From positions 17,051 through 81,050 of the forward strand of contig CAMHTW010000013.1 in the NCBI GenBank assembly GCA_946188165.1: a DNA stretch of 64,000 nucleotides, written 5' to 3'. Below are positions 9,529-17,871 of the stretch, piece by piece. The stretch's first letter is position 1. Each line of letters opens with the position of its first letter. Source of the DNA: an uncultured Prevotella sp. (lineage in GTDB: Bacteria; Bacteroidota; Bacteroidia; Bacteroidales; Bacteroidaceae). Below the pieces are notes generated by a model. It was not told the origin of the DNA. It searched no databases and was given only the letters and a program-made list of their open reading frames with translations. Made by a program: the position numbers and the translations under genes.

Positions 9529-10692
9529 TTAATTCATAATACCTTGCAATATCCAAGATGCCTTTACCTTCATACCAGCATTGCGGTCGAAGATTCCGAA
9601 CTTCTCCGGACCACTGCCAAACGAGTTGTTATCCCAAATGAAAGTGGCAATGCCGCGCTTTTTCGTCTCGCTGACGAGAAAACGACAGTAATAGGTCATG
9701 TTCTCGTGTATAACATCAGTCTGGCCAGACTTCTGACGGTCGGTAACACCCCACTCGCCCATGACGAGGCCAAGACCTTTGTCGCCCCAAGTGCTAACCA
9801 CACGGTCAAAGAAAGTCGTCATAGTCTTCTCATCGCTGGGTGATGCCTCGCCTTTCTGCTTGTATGGTTCACCCCAATAGTTGAACTTACACTCACCGGC
9901 ATAGTCCCAAGGCGTGTAATAATGGAACTCAACACTCATATAGTTGTTGCCATTACCATCAGCATCAGTAGGAACGACGAAGTCGCCATTATACAAGCCG
10001 AAATCAGGGTTACACACGTAGGTCTGCACGATAAGGTGACGCTTGCCATTGTTACCGCCGGTAGCACGTACCACATCGACAAACGTCTGGTTGTAAGAGT
10101 TCTGGACAGCCAGGTTCTCGGCCTCGGGCTTTCCCCAATTATCTTTAATGTGGACTTCGTTGGTTCCGGCAAAAGCCACACGATAGTCGTAGCTAGCAAA
10201 CTCGCTGGCAATATTCAGCCACAGCAAAGCTAACTTTTGGTTGTTCTCCTCCTTATATTGATTGGTGGGACGACCCTCAAGCCACTTTTCGTGATGAGTA
10301 TTGATAATTACCTTCAGGTCGTTTTGCAAGCACCAATTTACCACTTCCTTGATACGGGTCATCCACGCTTTATCAATACTCATAGCAGCAGGATTAGTAA
10401 TGTGGCACTGCCAACGAATGGGGATACGAACAGCATTAAAACCAGCAGCCTTAATGGCCTTAATCGTCTTTTTGGTCACAACGGGATTGCCCCATGCCGT
10501 TTCAGCCTTAATACTGTTATCGGGCATACCGATCTGCATTGATTCACCATCCTGGCCGGGTGCTGAGCACTCGAACTGGTTTCCTAAATTCCAACCTACC
10601 ACACCAGCATTCCACTCTTTTGCCGTGGGCTGTGCCTGACTTGTTGTTGCTGCCATGAAGGCAAAAACAGATAATAAAGTTTTCAGTTTCAT
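9529..10692 (-). CDS. GH5 endo-beta-1,4-glucanase, first gene of the GH5-GH5-GH94-GPH unit
   Basis: 387 residues from the ATG at 10692. The upstream ATG at 10719 overlaps the -7 promoter element, so it cannot be on the transcript. Signal peptide ends at TSQAQP. GH5 barrel motifs are GWNLGNQFEC, NAVRIPIRW, VIINTHHEKW, acid/base Glu179 in AGTNEVH, and the nucleophile around residue 308 in VMGEWGVTD. It is about 60 percent identical by eye to the enzyme at 3140 but ends at the barrel with no tail. Operator copy C sits directly upstream. Substrate is probably cellulose or another beta-1,4-glucan; subfamily 4 enzymes also take xyloglucan. Confidence 0.9.
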   Translation of the reverse strand: MKLKTLLSVFAFMAATTSQAQPTAKEWNAGVVGWNLGNQFECSAPGQDGESMQIGMPDNSIKAETAWGNPVVTKKTIKAIKAAGFNAVRIPIRWQCHITNPAAMSIDKAWMTRIKEVVNWCLQNDLKVIINTHHEKWLEGRPTNQYKEENNQKLALLWLNIASEFASYDYRVAFAGTNEVHIKDNWGKPEAENLAVQNSYNQTFVDVVRATGGNNGKRHLIVQTYVCNPDFGLYNGDFVVPTDADGNGNNYMSVEFHYYTPWDYAGECKFNYWGEPYKQKGEASPSDEKTMTTFFDRVVSTWGDKGLGLVMGEWGVTDRQKSGQTDVIHENMTYYCRFLVSETKKRGIATFIWDNNSFGSGPEKFGIFDRNAGMKVKASWILQGIMN

Positions 10693-10716
10693 CGTTTCAA
10701 TTGTTTTTTCATTGTG

Positions 10717-10724
10717 CAAAATTA
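10717..10724 (-). promoter_or_regulatory. -7 promoter element of the GH5-GH5-GH94-GPH unit
   Basis: TAATTTTG on the minus strand. It lies 35 bp from the GTATGC landmark of operator copy C and about 25 nt ahead of the ATG at 10692. It decides the start of the gene. Confidence 0.65.
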
Positions 10725-10743
10725 ATATGCCCTATTATATTAT

Positions 10744-10821
10744 AGGTCTAAAAGCATACAGAAAAGGTTTCATATTTAAAAGATGTCAGATTTAAAACCT
10801 TATTCTGATAGTTTTTATACC
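10744..10821 (-). promoter_or_regulatory. Shared operator, copy C
   Basis: In transcription direction: actatCAGAATAAGG, a spacer with AATCTGACATCTTTT, then CCTTTTCTG-TATGC and TTTAGACC. It is more diverged than copies A and B but collinear with them. It lies between the stop of the regulator gene (10826) and the GH5 unit. Confidence 0.65.
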
Positions 10822-10825
10822 AAAT

Positions 10826-13549
10826 TCAATGATACTTAGAGGGCGATACACCAAAATACTTTTTGAACACAGTGCTGAAATACTTAGGATTATCGAAACC
10901 TGTCAGTGCTGCAACGTCAGTGACATTACGACCACTACGCAACATTGCGGAGGCACGTTCCAAACGGATGATGCGAATGAAATCTTGTGGCGACTTACCT
11001 GTATACGACTTCAGTTTGACATAGAACAGCGTACGGCTCATAGCCATCTCGCGACACAGGCTATCAATATTAAACTCGGAATCGCTCAGGTGCTCAACAA
11101 TCAGACCAGTAGCCTTGTCAACAAAGTCCTTGACAACCTCCGTCGAATCGTTAGACGGCTCTTGGTCAGATATTGTCTCGGATTGCGTTTGTGTTTGCAA
11201 ATGGTCAATGGTAAGACGCATATATTTCTCATGCAACTCATACACACGCCATGCACCATAAAAAGCCAATAGAATCAGAGCTATATAGATACACCACATC
11301 CACCATGAGCTCCACCATGGGTGAGCAATGGTGATGGAAAGCGTTTGTTCATCAATCACAACACCACTGGTACGGCTGATACACTGCAATGTTAACAGAT
11401 GTTTGCCTGGCTCCAAACTAACAAAACGGATATACTGCTGGTCAGTGGGTAGGCTCATGTCACCATTATCGATACTATAGCGATAGGCAATATCGAAATG
11501 ATTACGCATATTGACACTCTCAAACAAAAGGTCAAAAGTACGCTGGTCGTACGACAGATGCAACTCGCCACGTTGTAGACGGTCATAGACTTGCTCAGTC
11601 TGCAATTTCTCCTGATCAACGGCACAAGTAACGCCATGAAGTGTGAGATGGGCGGTATAGTTGATGGACTGCACGTTCGCAGGATGCATAATAATGGCAC
11701 CTGCCGTCGTACCAAAGATAATATCCCCGTCAGACAGATTCTGCGCCGCACCTCGTGAATATTCCTGATTGAGACCGTAACAATAATTGACGTTAAAGAC
11801 CTCATCAGGTTTGTCAGGAGATACAAACGCGAGACCGTCATCAGTAGCTATCCAGATGCGGCCGTCACGACCTTTCACAAGACTACGCACATAGTTGGAG
11901 GGCAGGCCATGGGCTGTAGTAATCTGACGGCTTTCGTGCTTAGCCTGATGATAAACATAGACACCACCGCCATCCGTAGCAATCCATAATTCCAAACCGG
12001 AAGCCAGCAGATGGGTCACAAAAGGATTAACATCCGTGACTCCGGAAGGAGAATAGTTCAATTCCTTAATAACATCATTACCAGGCGTAATCAACTTCAA
12101 ACCGAAGGCCGTACCTACAGCAATCTGCCCAGTGGCAAGCTGTGTAATGGCCTGTACATCATGAACCGGATAGTATTGTATACCAGCAGACGACTTATAC
12201 AGCAGGTCGCCATTGAGCGAACCAGCCCAATAGCCGCCGTCCTTGTCATAAAGCGTCGCATAGACATGATCGTCCTTCAGTGCACTATTGCCTGTCGTAT
12301 AGATATGACGCACATTGGCATGACTGTCAATCTCGTAAATTCCTTTGCCATAGGTTGAAACCTGTACGCCGCCATCCGGCATTCGTGTAGCCCCTAAGGC
12401 GACGACGCCCTGACAACTATGCTGCCACTGGCCTGTCTTTCTATTCAAGATACTGATGCCGTTGTCAGTGCCCATCATCAAAAGGTCATCAGATAGCGGC
12501 ATGACCATATTGACATGATCATTGAGCAGACTTTGCTGATTATTGGGAACATGATGATAAATGGCTGTTGTACTACCAATTGGCCGCGCAACATCTATAC
12601 CGCCAGAATAAGTGCCTACAACGATATTCTTCCAAGAATCAACGGCAATACAGTAGACACCATTACCATGCAACACACCACCAGACGTACTATTGGCATC
12701 AAACAATAACGAACACACGCCATGACCGTCACGACTCATCTGATAGACGCCCTCACCGTCAATACCAATCAGCATCGTCTCATCATCATAGGGACAAATG
12801 CTGCGGATAGGATTCTGGGGCTTGGCATCGCCTGTCAGACGTACAAACTCGTCAGTTGATACAGTGCCATTCTGACCAATAGCGACAAGGTGAAGACCAT
12901 TCTCATAGCCGCCCAGCCATAAACGTCGCGACAGCACGTCGTAGTAGCCACATTCAGTATTATATGGAAGCAAGCGACGACTTTGCTCATCGTAAAGGCC
13001 ATCTCGAGCACAGAACAGAAGCCGATTATTCATCGGCACAATATTATTGACATATGGTCCCTTAACAACCTGCTTTAAGGCATCATCCTGAAGCAAATAG
13101 ACTCCGTCATGCATTGCTAAGTACAATTTCTTACCAACAACACGAATATCATTCAGTGCTACATCATGACCCAATTTCTCAGGGATTCTGGTGACGAGAT
13201 CAAAACAACCAGCCAACGGATTGAATCGATAAATACTACCACGGTTGTCAAAGGCATAAACAGCAGTAGAGTCAGTAGAAAGGCGGATGACGCGACCACC
13301 CATATGCGAAAAGGGTGTTTGCGCATCCAGAATATAGTTTTTAACTTTCAAACCATTATAGCGTCCTACGCCCGTCATCGACGACCACCAGACAGCACCC
13401 GATGATGTCTGACAAATGGAGAAGATACGCTGATTATCAAGTCCATTGGCTTTACTAAGATGAAAGAATGTAAAATCATCTACCTGTAATGCCTTTACAG
13501 GCAATACAGACAATAGTGTTGCTATGACTAATGTTATCAGTAGTCGCAT
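10826..13549 (-). CDS. propeller sensor-AraC membrane regulator lacking kinase and receiver domains
   Basis: 907 residues. Signal peptide, then two-component-regulator propeller repeats (for example IWIATDDGLAFVSPD, LWIATDGGGVYVYH) to about residue 650, a Y_Y_Y-type beta domain, a single membrane helix (about 749-768), a linker of only about 40 residues, and an AraC DNA-binding domain (about 808-907, ending GFDNPKYFSTVFKKYFGVSP). Canonical hybrid two-component systems of Bacteroides exceed 1300 residues and have histidine kinase and receiver domains between helix and AraC part; both are absent. It probably senses an oligosaccharide in the periplasm and binds DNA from the membrane. It lies next to operator copy C. 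Start and fprA-type stop share bases (TAATG), so translation is coupled to the flavodiiron gene. Confidence 0.88.
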   Translation of the reverse strand: MRLLITLVIATLLSVLPVKALQVDDFTFFHLSKANGLDNQRIFSICQTSSGAVWWSSMTGVGRYNGLKVKNYILDAQTPFSHMGGRVIRLSTDSTAVYAFDNRGSIYRFNPLAGCFDLVTRIPEKLGHDVALNDIRVVGKKLYLAMHDGVYLLQDDALKQVVKGPYVNNIVPMNNRLLFCARDGLYDEQSRRLLPYNTECGYYDVLSRRLWLGGYENGLHLVAIGQNGTVSTDEFVRLTGDAKPQNPIRSICPYDDETMLIGIDGEGVYQMSRDGHGVCSLLFDANSTSGGVLHGNGVYCIAVDSWKNIVVGTYSGGIDVARPIGSTTAIYHHVPNNQQSLLNDHVNMVMPLSDDLLMMGTDNGISILNRKTGQWQHSCQGVVALGATRMPDGGVQVSTYGKGIYEIDSHANVRHIYTTGNSALKDDHVYATLYDKDGGYWAGSLNGDLLYKSSAGIQYYPVHDVQAITQLATGQIAVGTAFGLKLITPGNDVIKELNYSPSGVTDVNPFVTHLLASGLELWIATDGGGVYVYHQAKHESRQITTAHGLPSNYVRSLVKGRDGRIWIATDDGLAFVSPDKPDEVFNVNYCYGLNQEYSRGAAQNLSDGDIIFGTTAGAIIMHPANVQSINYTAHLTLHGVTCAVDQEKLQTEQVYDRLQRGELHLSYDQRTFDLLFESVNMRNHFDIAYRYSIDNGDMSLPTDQQYIRFVSLEPGKHLLTLQCISRTSGVVIDEQTLSITIAHPWWSSWWMWCIYIALILLAFYGAWRVYELHEKYMRLTIDHLQTQTQSETISDQEPSNDSTEVVKDFVDKATGLIVEHLSDSEFNIDSLCREMAMSRTLFYVKLKSYTGKSPQDFIRIIRLERASAMLRSGRNVTDVAALTGFDNPKYFSTVFKKYFGVSPSKYH

Positions 13550-14739
13550 TACAAAGCCTGAGCAAACTGACGACCAAACTCAGTACATTCAAACAAAACA
13601 GACTGGTCGGGAACCCAGAGTTTTTGCAGCCCTTCGTTGACGAGAGCGAAACCCGCCTCTTCCAATTTGGCACTAATCTGCTTGACAGCACCACCACCCC
13701 AGCCGTAAGATCCAAAGGCTGCTGCCTTTTTATTCTTGAACTTCAGTCCGCTGGCCATCTCAAGCAATCCAGCAATAGCAAACGAGTGACCATTGTTGAT
13801 TGTTGGCGAACCGACGAGTACAGCCTTGGAACGCCACATCTCAGTGAGTGCGTCGTTCTTGTCGTCGCGATTGATGTTCATGATTATCACAGTTGTCTGA
13901 GGTGCCACGTCACGAATACCATCGGCAATAGCCTCCGCCATTTTACGTGTCGATTGCCACATGGTGTCGTAAACGATGGTAATCTGATCCTCCTGATAAG
14001 CATCTGACCACTGTTTGTATTTCTCGATAATCTGTGCGGGATTATCCTTCCAAATTGCGCCATGACTCGGACATATCAATTTGATAGGCAGATTCATCGC
14101 TTCAATCTGCGGAATCTTCTTGGCCACCATGGCACTGAACGGATTCAGGATATTAGCATAATACTTTTCTGCTTCATACATCAGTTCAGCAGTACAGACA
14201 CGGTCGTTATAAAGCGACTCCGTAGCAAAATGCTGTCCAAAGGCATCGTTTGAGAACATGATACCACCGTCGCCATCATAGTACGTCAGCATCGAGTCGG
14301 GCCAGTGCATCATCGTCATCTCGACGAAAGTCAATGTACCTTCGCCCAGTGACAGAGTGTCGCCTGTCTTCACATTTACGAAGTTCCAGTCCTGATGGTA
14401 GTGACCACGGATAATAGCCTCACCCTTCTTTGTGCAATAGATGGGTACGTTAGGGATTTCGCGCATCAACTCAGGCAGAGCGCCACTATGGTCTATCTCG
14501 TTGTGGTTCATGACGATATAGTCAATCTTCTGTAGGTCTATCTCCTGTTTCAGACGATTGACAAACTCCTTGTCGTAAGGCTGCCATACAGTGTCAATAA
14601 GCGCCACTTTCTGGTCGCGAACAAGATAGGAATTATAACTGGAACCACGAAATGTCGAGAGTTCATCACCATGAAAATGTGTCAGTTCCCAGTCGACTTT
14701 GCCGACCCAACTGACTTTGGGGGTAAGTTGTTTTGCCAT
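13549..14739 (-). CDS. flavodiiron protein (FprA-type A-flavoprotein)
   Basis: 396 residues from ATG 14739 (MAKQLTPKVSW). The N-terminal metallo-beta-lactamase-like domain carries the diiron ligands NHNEIDHSG, MMHWPDS, FSNDAFGQH and CPSHGAIW. The C-terminal flavodoxin domain (from about residue 250, VYDTMWQSTRKMAEAI, GSYGWGGGAVK) binds FMN. Such proteins reduce O2 to water, or NO to N2O, in anaerobes; there is no rubredoxin fusion, so electrons come from a separate donor. The gene starts 19 nt after the 3' end of the tmRNA gene and its stop overlaps the start of the regulator, an unusual context for a scavenging enzyme. The earlier ATG at 14802 lies inside the tmRNA gene and is not used. Confidence 0.92.
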   Translation of the reverse strand: MAKQLTPKVSWVGKVDWELTHFHGDELSTFRGSSYNSYLVRDQKVALIDTVWQPYDKEFVNRLKQEIDLQKIDYIVMNHNEIDHSGALPELMREIPNVPIYCTKKGEAIIRGHYHQDWNFVNVKTGDTLSLGEGTLTFVEMTMMHWPDSMLTYYDGDGGIMFSNDAFGQHFATESLYNDRVCTAELMYEAEKYYANILNPFSAMVAKKIPQIEAMNLPIKLICPSHGAIWKDNPAQIIEKYKQWSDAYQEDQITIVYDTMWQSTRKMAEAIADGIRDVAPQTTVIIMNINRDDKNDALTEMWRSKAVLVGSPTINNGHSFAIAGLLEMASGLKFKNKKAAAFGSYGWGGGAVKQISAKLEEAGFALVNEGLQKLWVPDQSVLFECTEFGRQFAQAL

Positions 14740-14758
14740 TGTCTTAGTTATTAATGAG

Positions 14759-15155
14759 TGGAGCTGGAGGGAATCGAACCCTCGTCCAAACAAGGAAACC
14801 ATACGCTTTCTACATGCTTATTCCGGCCTTCATTTTCGTGATGCAACAAGACCCGGACCACCAATTGCACCCTTATCTCCTAAGATTTCATCTGACAGTC
14901 GGAGCACCCGACAGACTATTTCCGATTTACCTGCACCGCTGAGTCCTCAGATTCGGAACAACATCCTTGGAGCGATGTCTCGTTCTCTCACCTTGTAAGA
15001 GAATAAAGCCAGTAATCTACTGTACTTCGATTAGGCAGCGAGAGCGTAGTTGTTTTCGCCAATTAATTTTCTGACCGACGTGATTTAGGAGTCCACAGTC
15101 GTCACTCCGCATGCTTACGTACCATCTCATCTTGCTGTCAAATCCAGTCAACCCC
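14759..15155 (-). ncRNA. ssrA: tmRNA (SsrA)
   Basis: Transfer-messenger RNA that rescues stalled ribosomes with SmpB. The 5' end is GGGGTTGACTGGATTTGACAG. The 3' end has the T arm (GGGTTCGATTCCC) and an acceptor strand CAGCTCCA that pairs with the 5' end. The tag frame reads GCGAAAACAACTACGCTCTC and on to TAA, giving resume Gly and the tag ENNYALAA, of the Bacteroidetes type. The CCA end is not encoded; the base after CAGCTCCA starts CTC. Length is 397 nt, normal for the group. Confidence 0.96.
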
Positions 15156-15182
15156 AAGCATGATAATTGCACTTAGCGGCTG

Positions 15183-15190
15183 CAAAGATA
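15183..15190 (-). promoter_or_regulatory. -7 promoter element of the tmRNA gene
   Basis: TATCTTTG on the minus strand, 28 nt before the mature 5' end at 15155, leaving a short leader for RNase P to remove. Confidence 0.6.
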
Positions 15191-15232
15191 CACATTTTTT
15201 AATAAAAACATACGTTTTTCCCAAAAAAGTTG

Positions 15233-15240
15233 TACTTTTG
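15233..15240 (+). promoter_or_regulatory. -7 promoter element of the polysaccharide export operon
   Basis: TACTTTTG on the plus strand, followed after about 60 nt by the ATG at 15301. In-frame starts further upstream, from 15160, lie ahead of this promoter and are ruled out. Confidence 0.55.
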
Positions 15241-15300
15241 CACAATATTTTGCGCTATGGCGTGTTTTTGTATATAAATAATTATGTACGCGTATTTAAA

Positions 15301-17829
15301 ATGAAACGATTATCTACCATTATAGCTTGTCTGGCTTTTGCTGTCACGATAAGCTGGGCACAGTCGGGAATGACCGACGATCAGATTATGGATTATGTGA
15401 TTGAGCAGAACGCCAAGGGCGCGTCGCGCCAGCAAATAGTCACACAGCTGATGCAGCGCGGCGTCACCATCGACCAACTACGTCGCATACAGAAGAAATA
15501 CCAGAAGCAAATCAAGAATGGTGCCCTTGGTGCCGAAGACATCACAGCTGGTTCGAAGGCAGTGAAGAGCCGTATGCGCGAAGCCAACGGCGAACAGCGT
15601 GAAGAACAGGTAAAGAAGGACAAGCAAAACGCATCACAGTTCCGTGTCAAAGATACCAAGAAATCGAATCAGATTCAGCGTCATACGTATGATGACGAAG
15701 ACAAGGACTTTGTTGAGATGGACGAAGCCATTGACTTCATGATGCCTGACTCCCTCAAATACGAATTAGAGAAGAAGAAGCCTGAAAAGCGCAAGATATT
15801 CGGTCACGATGTATTTAACAACAAGAATCTGACCTTCGAGAGTTCTATGAACCTTGCCACGCCTCAGAATTACGTACTCGGTCCAGGCGATGCTGTAAAC
15901 GTAGATATCTGGGGAGCATCACAGGAAAGTGTTACAGAGACCGTCTCTCCCGATGGCACCATTACCATCGAGGGTATTGGCGTCATCAAGTTGGGCGGAC
16001 TCAGCGTCAGTCAGGCTAAAGCCAAACTCAAGCGCGTTTTAGGCCCACGCTATCAAGGTTCAAGTATTGAACTGACGCTGGGACAGACACGCACCATCAC
16101 CGTCAGCGTCATGGGCGAGGTAAAAGTTCCAGGCACATACACCATGTCTGCCTTTGCCACCGTCTACAACGCCCTGTATATGGCCGGAGGCCCCAACGAA
16201 ATCGGTACGCTGCGTAATGTCAAGGTTTACCGCAAGGGACGTTTGCTGTCGAACGTCGATGTCTACGACTTCCTGCTGAACGGCAAGCTCAGTGGCGATG
16301 TGCGTCTGCAGGACAACGACGTCATCACCGTCTCGCCATACGAGGCCTTGGTGAACATCACGGGTAAGGTAAAACGTCCGATGTACTACGAGATGAAGAC
16401 CACCGAGAGTGCCGCTACGCTACTCCGCTATGCCGGAGGTTTCACGGGCGATGCCTATACCAAGGCCATCCGCGTGAATCGCAAGGCAGGTGCAGGCTAC
16501 TCGGTGTTCAGCATTGGCGAGTTTGACATGAGCGAGTTCAAACTAATGGACGAAGACAGCGTCAGCGTCGACTCCACGCTAAACCGCTATCAGAACATGG
16601 TTGAAATCAGAGGTGCCGTGTTTCGTCCAGGCATGTATCAGGTAGGCGGCGAAATCAACACCGTCAAGGCATTGGTAGAAGCGGCAGCCGGCGTTACCGA
16701 GGATGCCATTTCTCAACATGCCGTGATGCATCGCGTAAAACCCGACCGTTCGCTTGAAATGATGAGCCTTGACATTCGAGGTATCTTGGAAGGCATCGTA
16801 CCTGACGTACCGCTGCGCAACGAAGATGTCATCTACATAGCCAGCCGTCAGGAACGTAACGAGAAGAAGACGGTGACCATCAATGGCGAGGTAGCCTATC
16901 CAGGCGTCTACCGATATGCAGAAAACGAAACCGTCGAGGATCTGATTATTCAGGCTGGCGGTCCTACCGAAGCAGCATCGCTGGCAAAGGTTGACGTGGC
17001 ACGCCGGGTCATAAACCCCAACTCAACGGAAGCCACTGACCAGATAGCCCAAAACTTCAGCTTCAAGCTCAATCCAGACTTCACCATATCCGAACAGCCC
17101 GACTTCACACTGATGCCGTTCGACGAAGTCTACGTACGCCGTTCACCCGAATACAACGAACAGCAGAACGTCACCATCGAGGGCGAGGTACAGTTTGAAG
17201 GTATTTACGCCATGTCAAGCAAAGGACAGCGCCTTAGCGAGGTTATCAAGCAGGCTGGCGGACTGACCAATCGTGCCTACGCAGAAGGTACCAAGCTGAT
17301 GCGCCAGATGACTCCGGAGGAGCGCGACATGATGGAAACCGTGCTACGTACTGCTCAGCGCAACTCTGGCAAGGACTCCATTGACGTCAAGAAGTTGCTG
17401 ACCAACGCCACCTACCCCGTAGGTATTGAATTGGAGAAAGCAATGAAGAACCCTGGATCCGACGATGACCCAATACTTCGTGAAGGTGACCGTATTATAG
17501 TTCCCCGATATGACGGTACCGTCAAGATTAACGGTGAGGTGCTTTACCCCAATACCGTTTATTATAAAGAAGGCAAGAATACCGACTACTATATCAATCT
17601 GGCTGGCGGCACTACCTCAACTGGCAAGAAGTCGATGACTGTTATTATCTATATGAATGGTATGGTGGCCCGTGCCGACCGCAAGCACAAGCCCCGTCCT
17701 GGCTGTCAGATTGTGGTTCCCACCAAGGCACGTCGTCGTGGTATGAGTCTGCCAGAGATTCTGAGCATCGGCTCAAGTACGGCGTCTATTGCCACCATGA
17801 TTGCAACAATTGCTAACTTGACGAAGTAA
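15301..17829 (+). CDS. Wza-like polysaccharide export outer-membrane protein with multiple SLBB domains
   Basis: 842 residues. Signal peptide (IIACLAFAVTISWAQ), a charged N-terminal helical region, then the Poly_export domain (GPGDAVNVDIWGASQESVTE) and a chain of SLBB repeats, each with a phrase of the type INGEVAYPGVYRYAENETV, VEIRGAVFRPGMYQVGGE or VTIEGEVQFEGIYAMSSKG. A C-terminal hydrophobic segment sits near residues 820-838. It forms the export channel through which the polymer made by the genes downstream leaves the cell. It is about twice as long as E. coli Wza because of the extra SLBB units, as is normal in Bacteroidetes. First gene of the cluster. Confidence 0.92.
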   Translation: MKRLSTIIACLAFAVTISWAQSGMTDDQIMDYVIEQNAKGASRQQIVTQLMQRGVTIDQLRRIQKKYQKQIKNGALGAEDITAGSKAVKSRMREANGEQREEQVKKDKQNASQFRVKDTKKSNQIQRHTYDDEDKDFVEMDEAIDFMMPDSLKYELEKKKPEKRKIFGHDVFNNKNLTFESSMNLATPQNYVLGPGDAVNVDIWGASQESVTETVSPDGTITIEGIGVIKLGGLSVSQAKAKLKRVLGPRYQGSSIELTLGQTRTITVSVMGEVKVPGTYTMSAFATVYNALYMAGGPNEIGTLRNVKVYRKGRLLSNVDVYDFLLNGKLSGDVRLQDNDVITVSPYEALVNITGKVKRPMYYEMKTTESAATLLRYAGGFTGDAYTKAIRVNRKAGAGYSVFSIGEFDMSEFKLMDEDSVSVDSTLNRYQNMVEIRGAVFRPGMYQVGGEINTVKALVEAAAGVTEDAISQHAVMHRVKPDRSLEMMSLDIRGILEGIVPDVPLRNEDVIYIASRQERNEKKTVTINGEVAYPGVYRYAENETVEDLIIQAGGPTEAASLAKVDVARRVINPNSTEATDQIAQNFSFKLNPDFTISEQPDFTLMPFDEVYVRRSPEYNEQQNVTIEGEVQFEGIYAMSSKGQRLSEVIKQAGGLTNRAYAEGTKLMRQMTPEERDMMETVLRTAQRNSGKDSIDVKKLLTNATYPVGIELEKAMKNPGSDDDPILREGDRIIVPRYDGTVKINGEVLYPNTVYYKEGKNTDYYINLAGGTTSTGKKSMTVIIYMNGMVARADRKHKPRPGCQIVVPTKARRRGMSLPEILSIGSSTASIATMIATIANLTK

Positions 17830-17871
17830 GATGGATGATGTAAGATGGATGATGTAAGATGTAAGAAGTTA
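17830..17871. repeat. heptamer tandem repeat GATGGAT/GATGTAA x6
   Basis: GATGGAT, GATGTAA, GATGGAT, GATGTAA, GATGTAA, GAAGTTA run without a break from just after the stop of the exporter gene to the first base of the Wzz start codon. Every unit begins GA. Confidence 0.85.

Noticed and set aside
8353..10692. The two GH5 genes read as one broken gene
   Set aside because: Each has its own signal peptide, full catalytic pair and stop; they belong to different GH5 branches.
14759..14830. T-arm and acceptor-like sequence read as a tRNA gene
   Set aside because: It is the 3' part of tmRNA; there is no anticodon arm, and the tag frame and 5' half are present upstream.
15160..15300. 47-codon N-terminal extension of the Wza-like exporter
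   Set aside because: It starts before the predicted promoter and lacks exporter features, while MKRLSTIIACLAF at 15301 gives a normal signal peptide.
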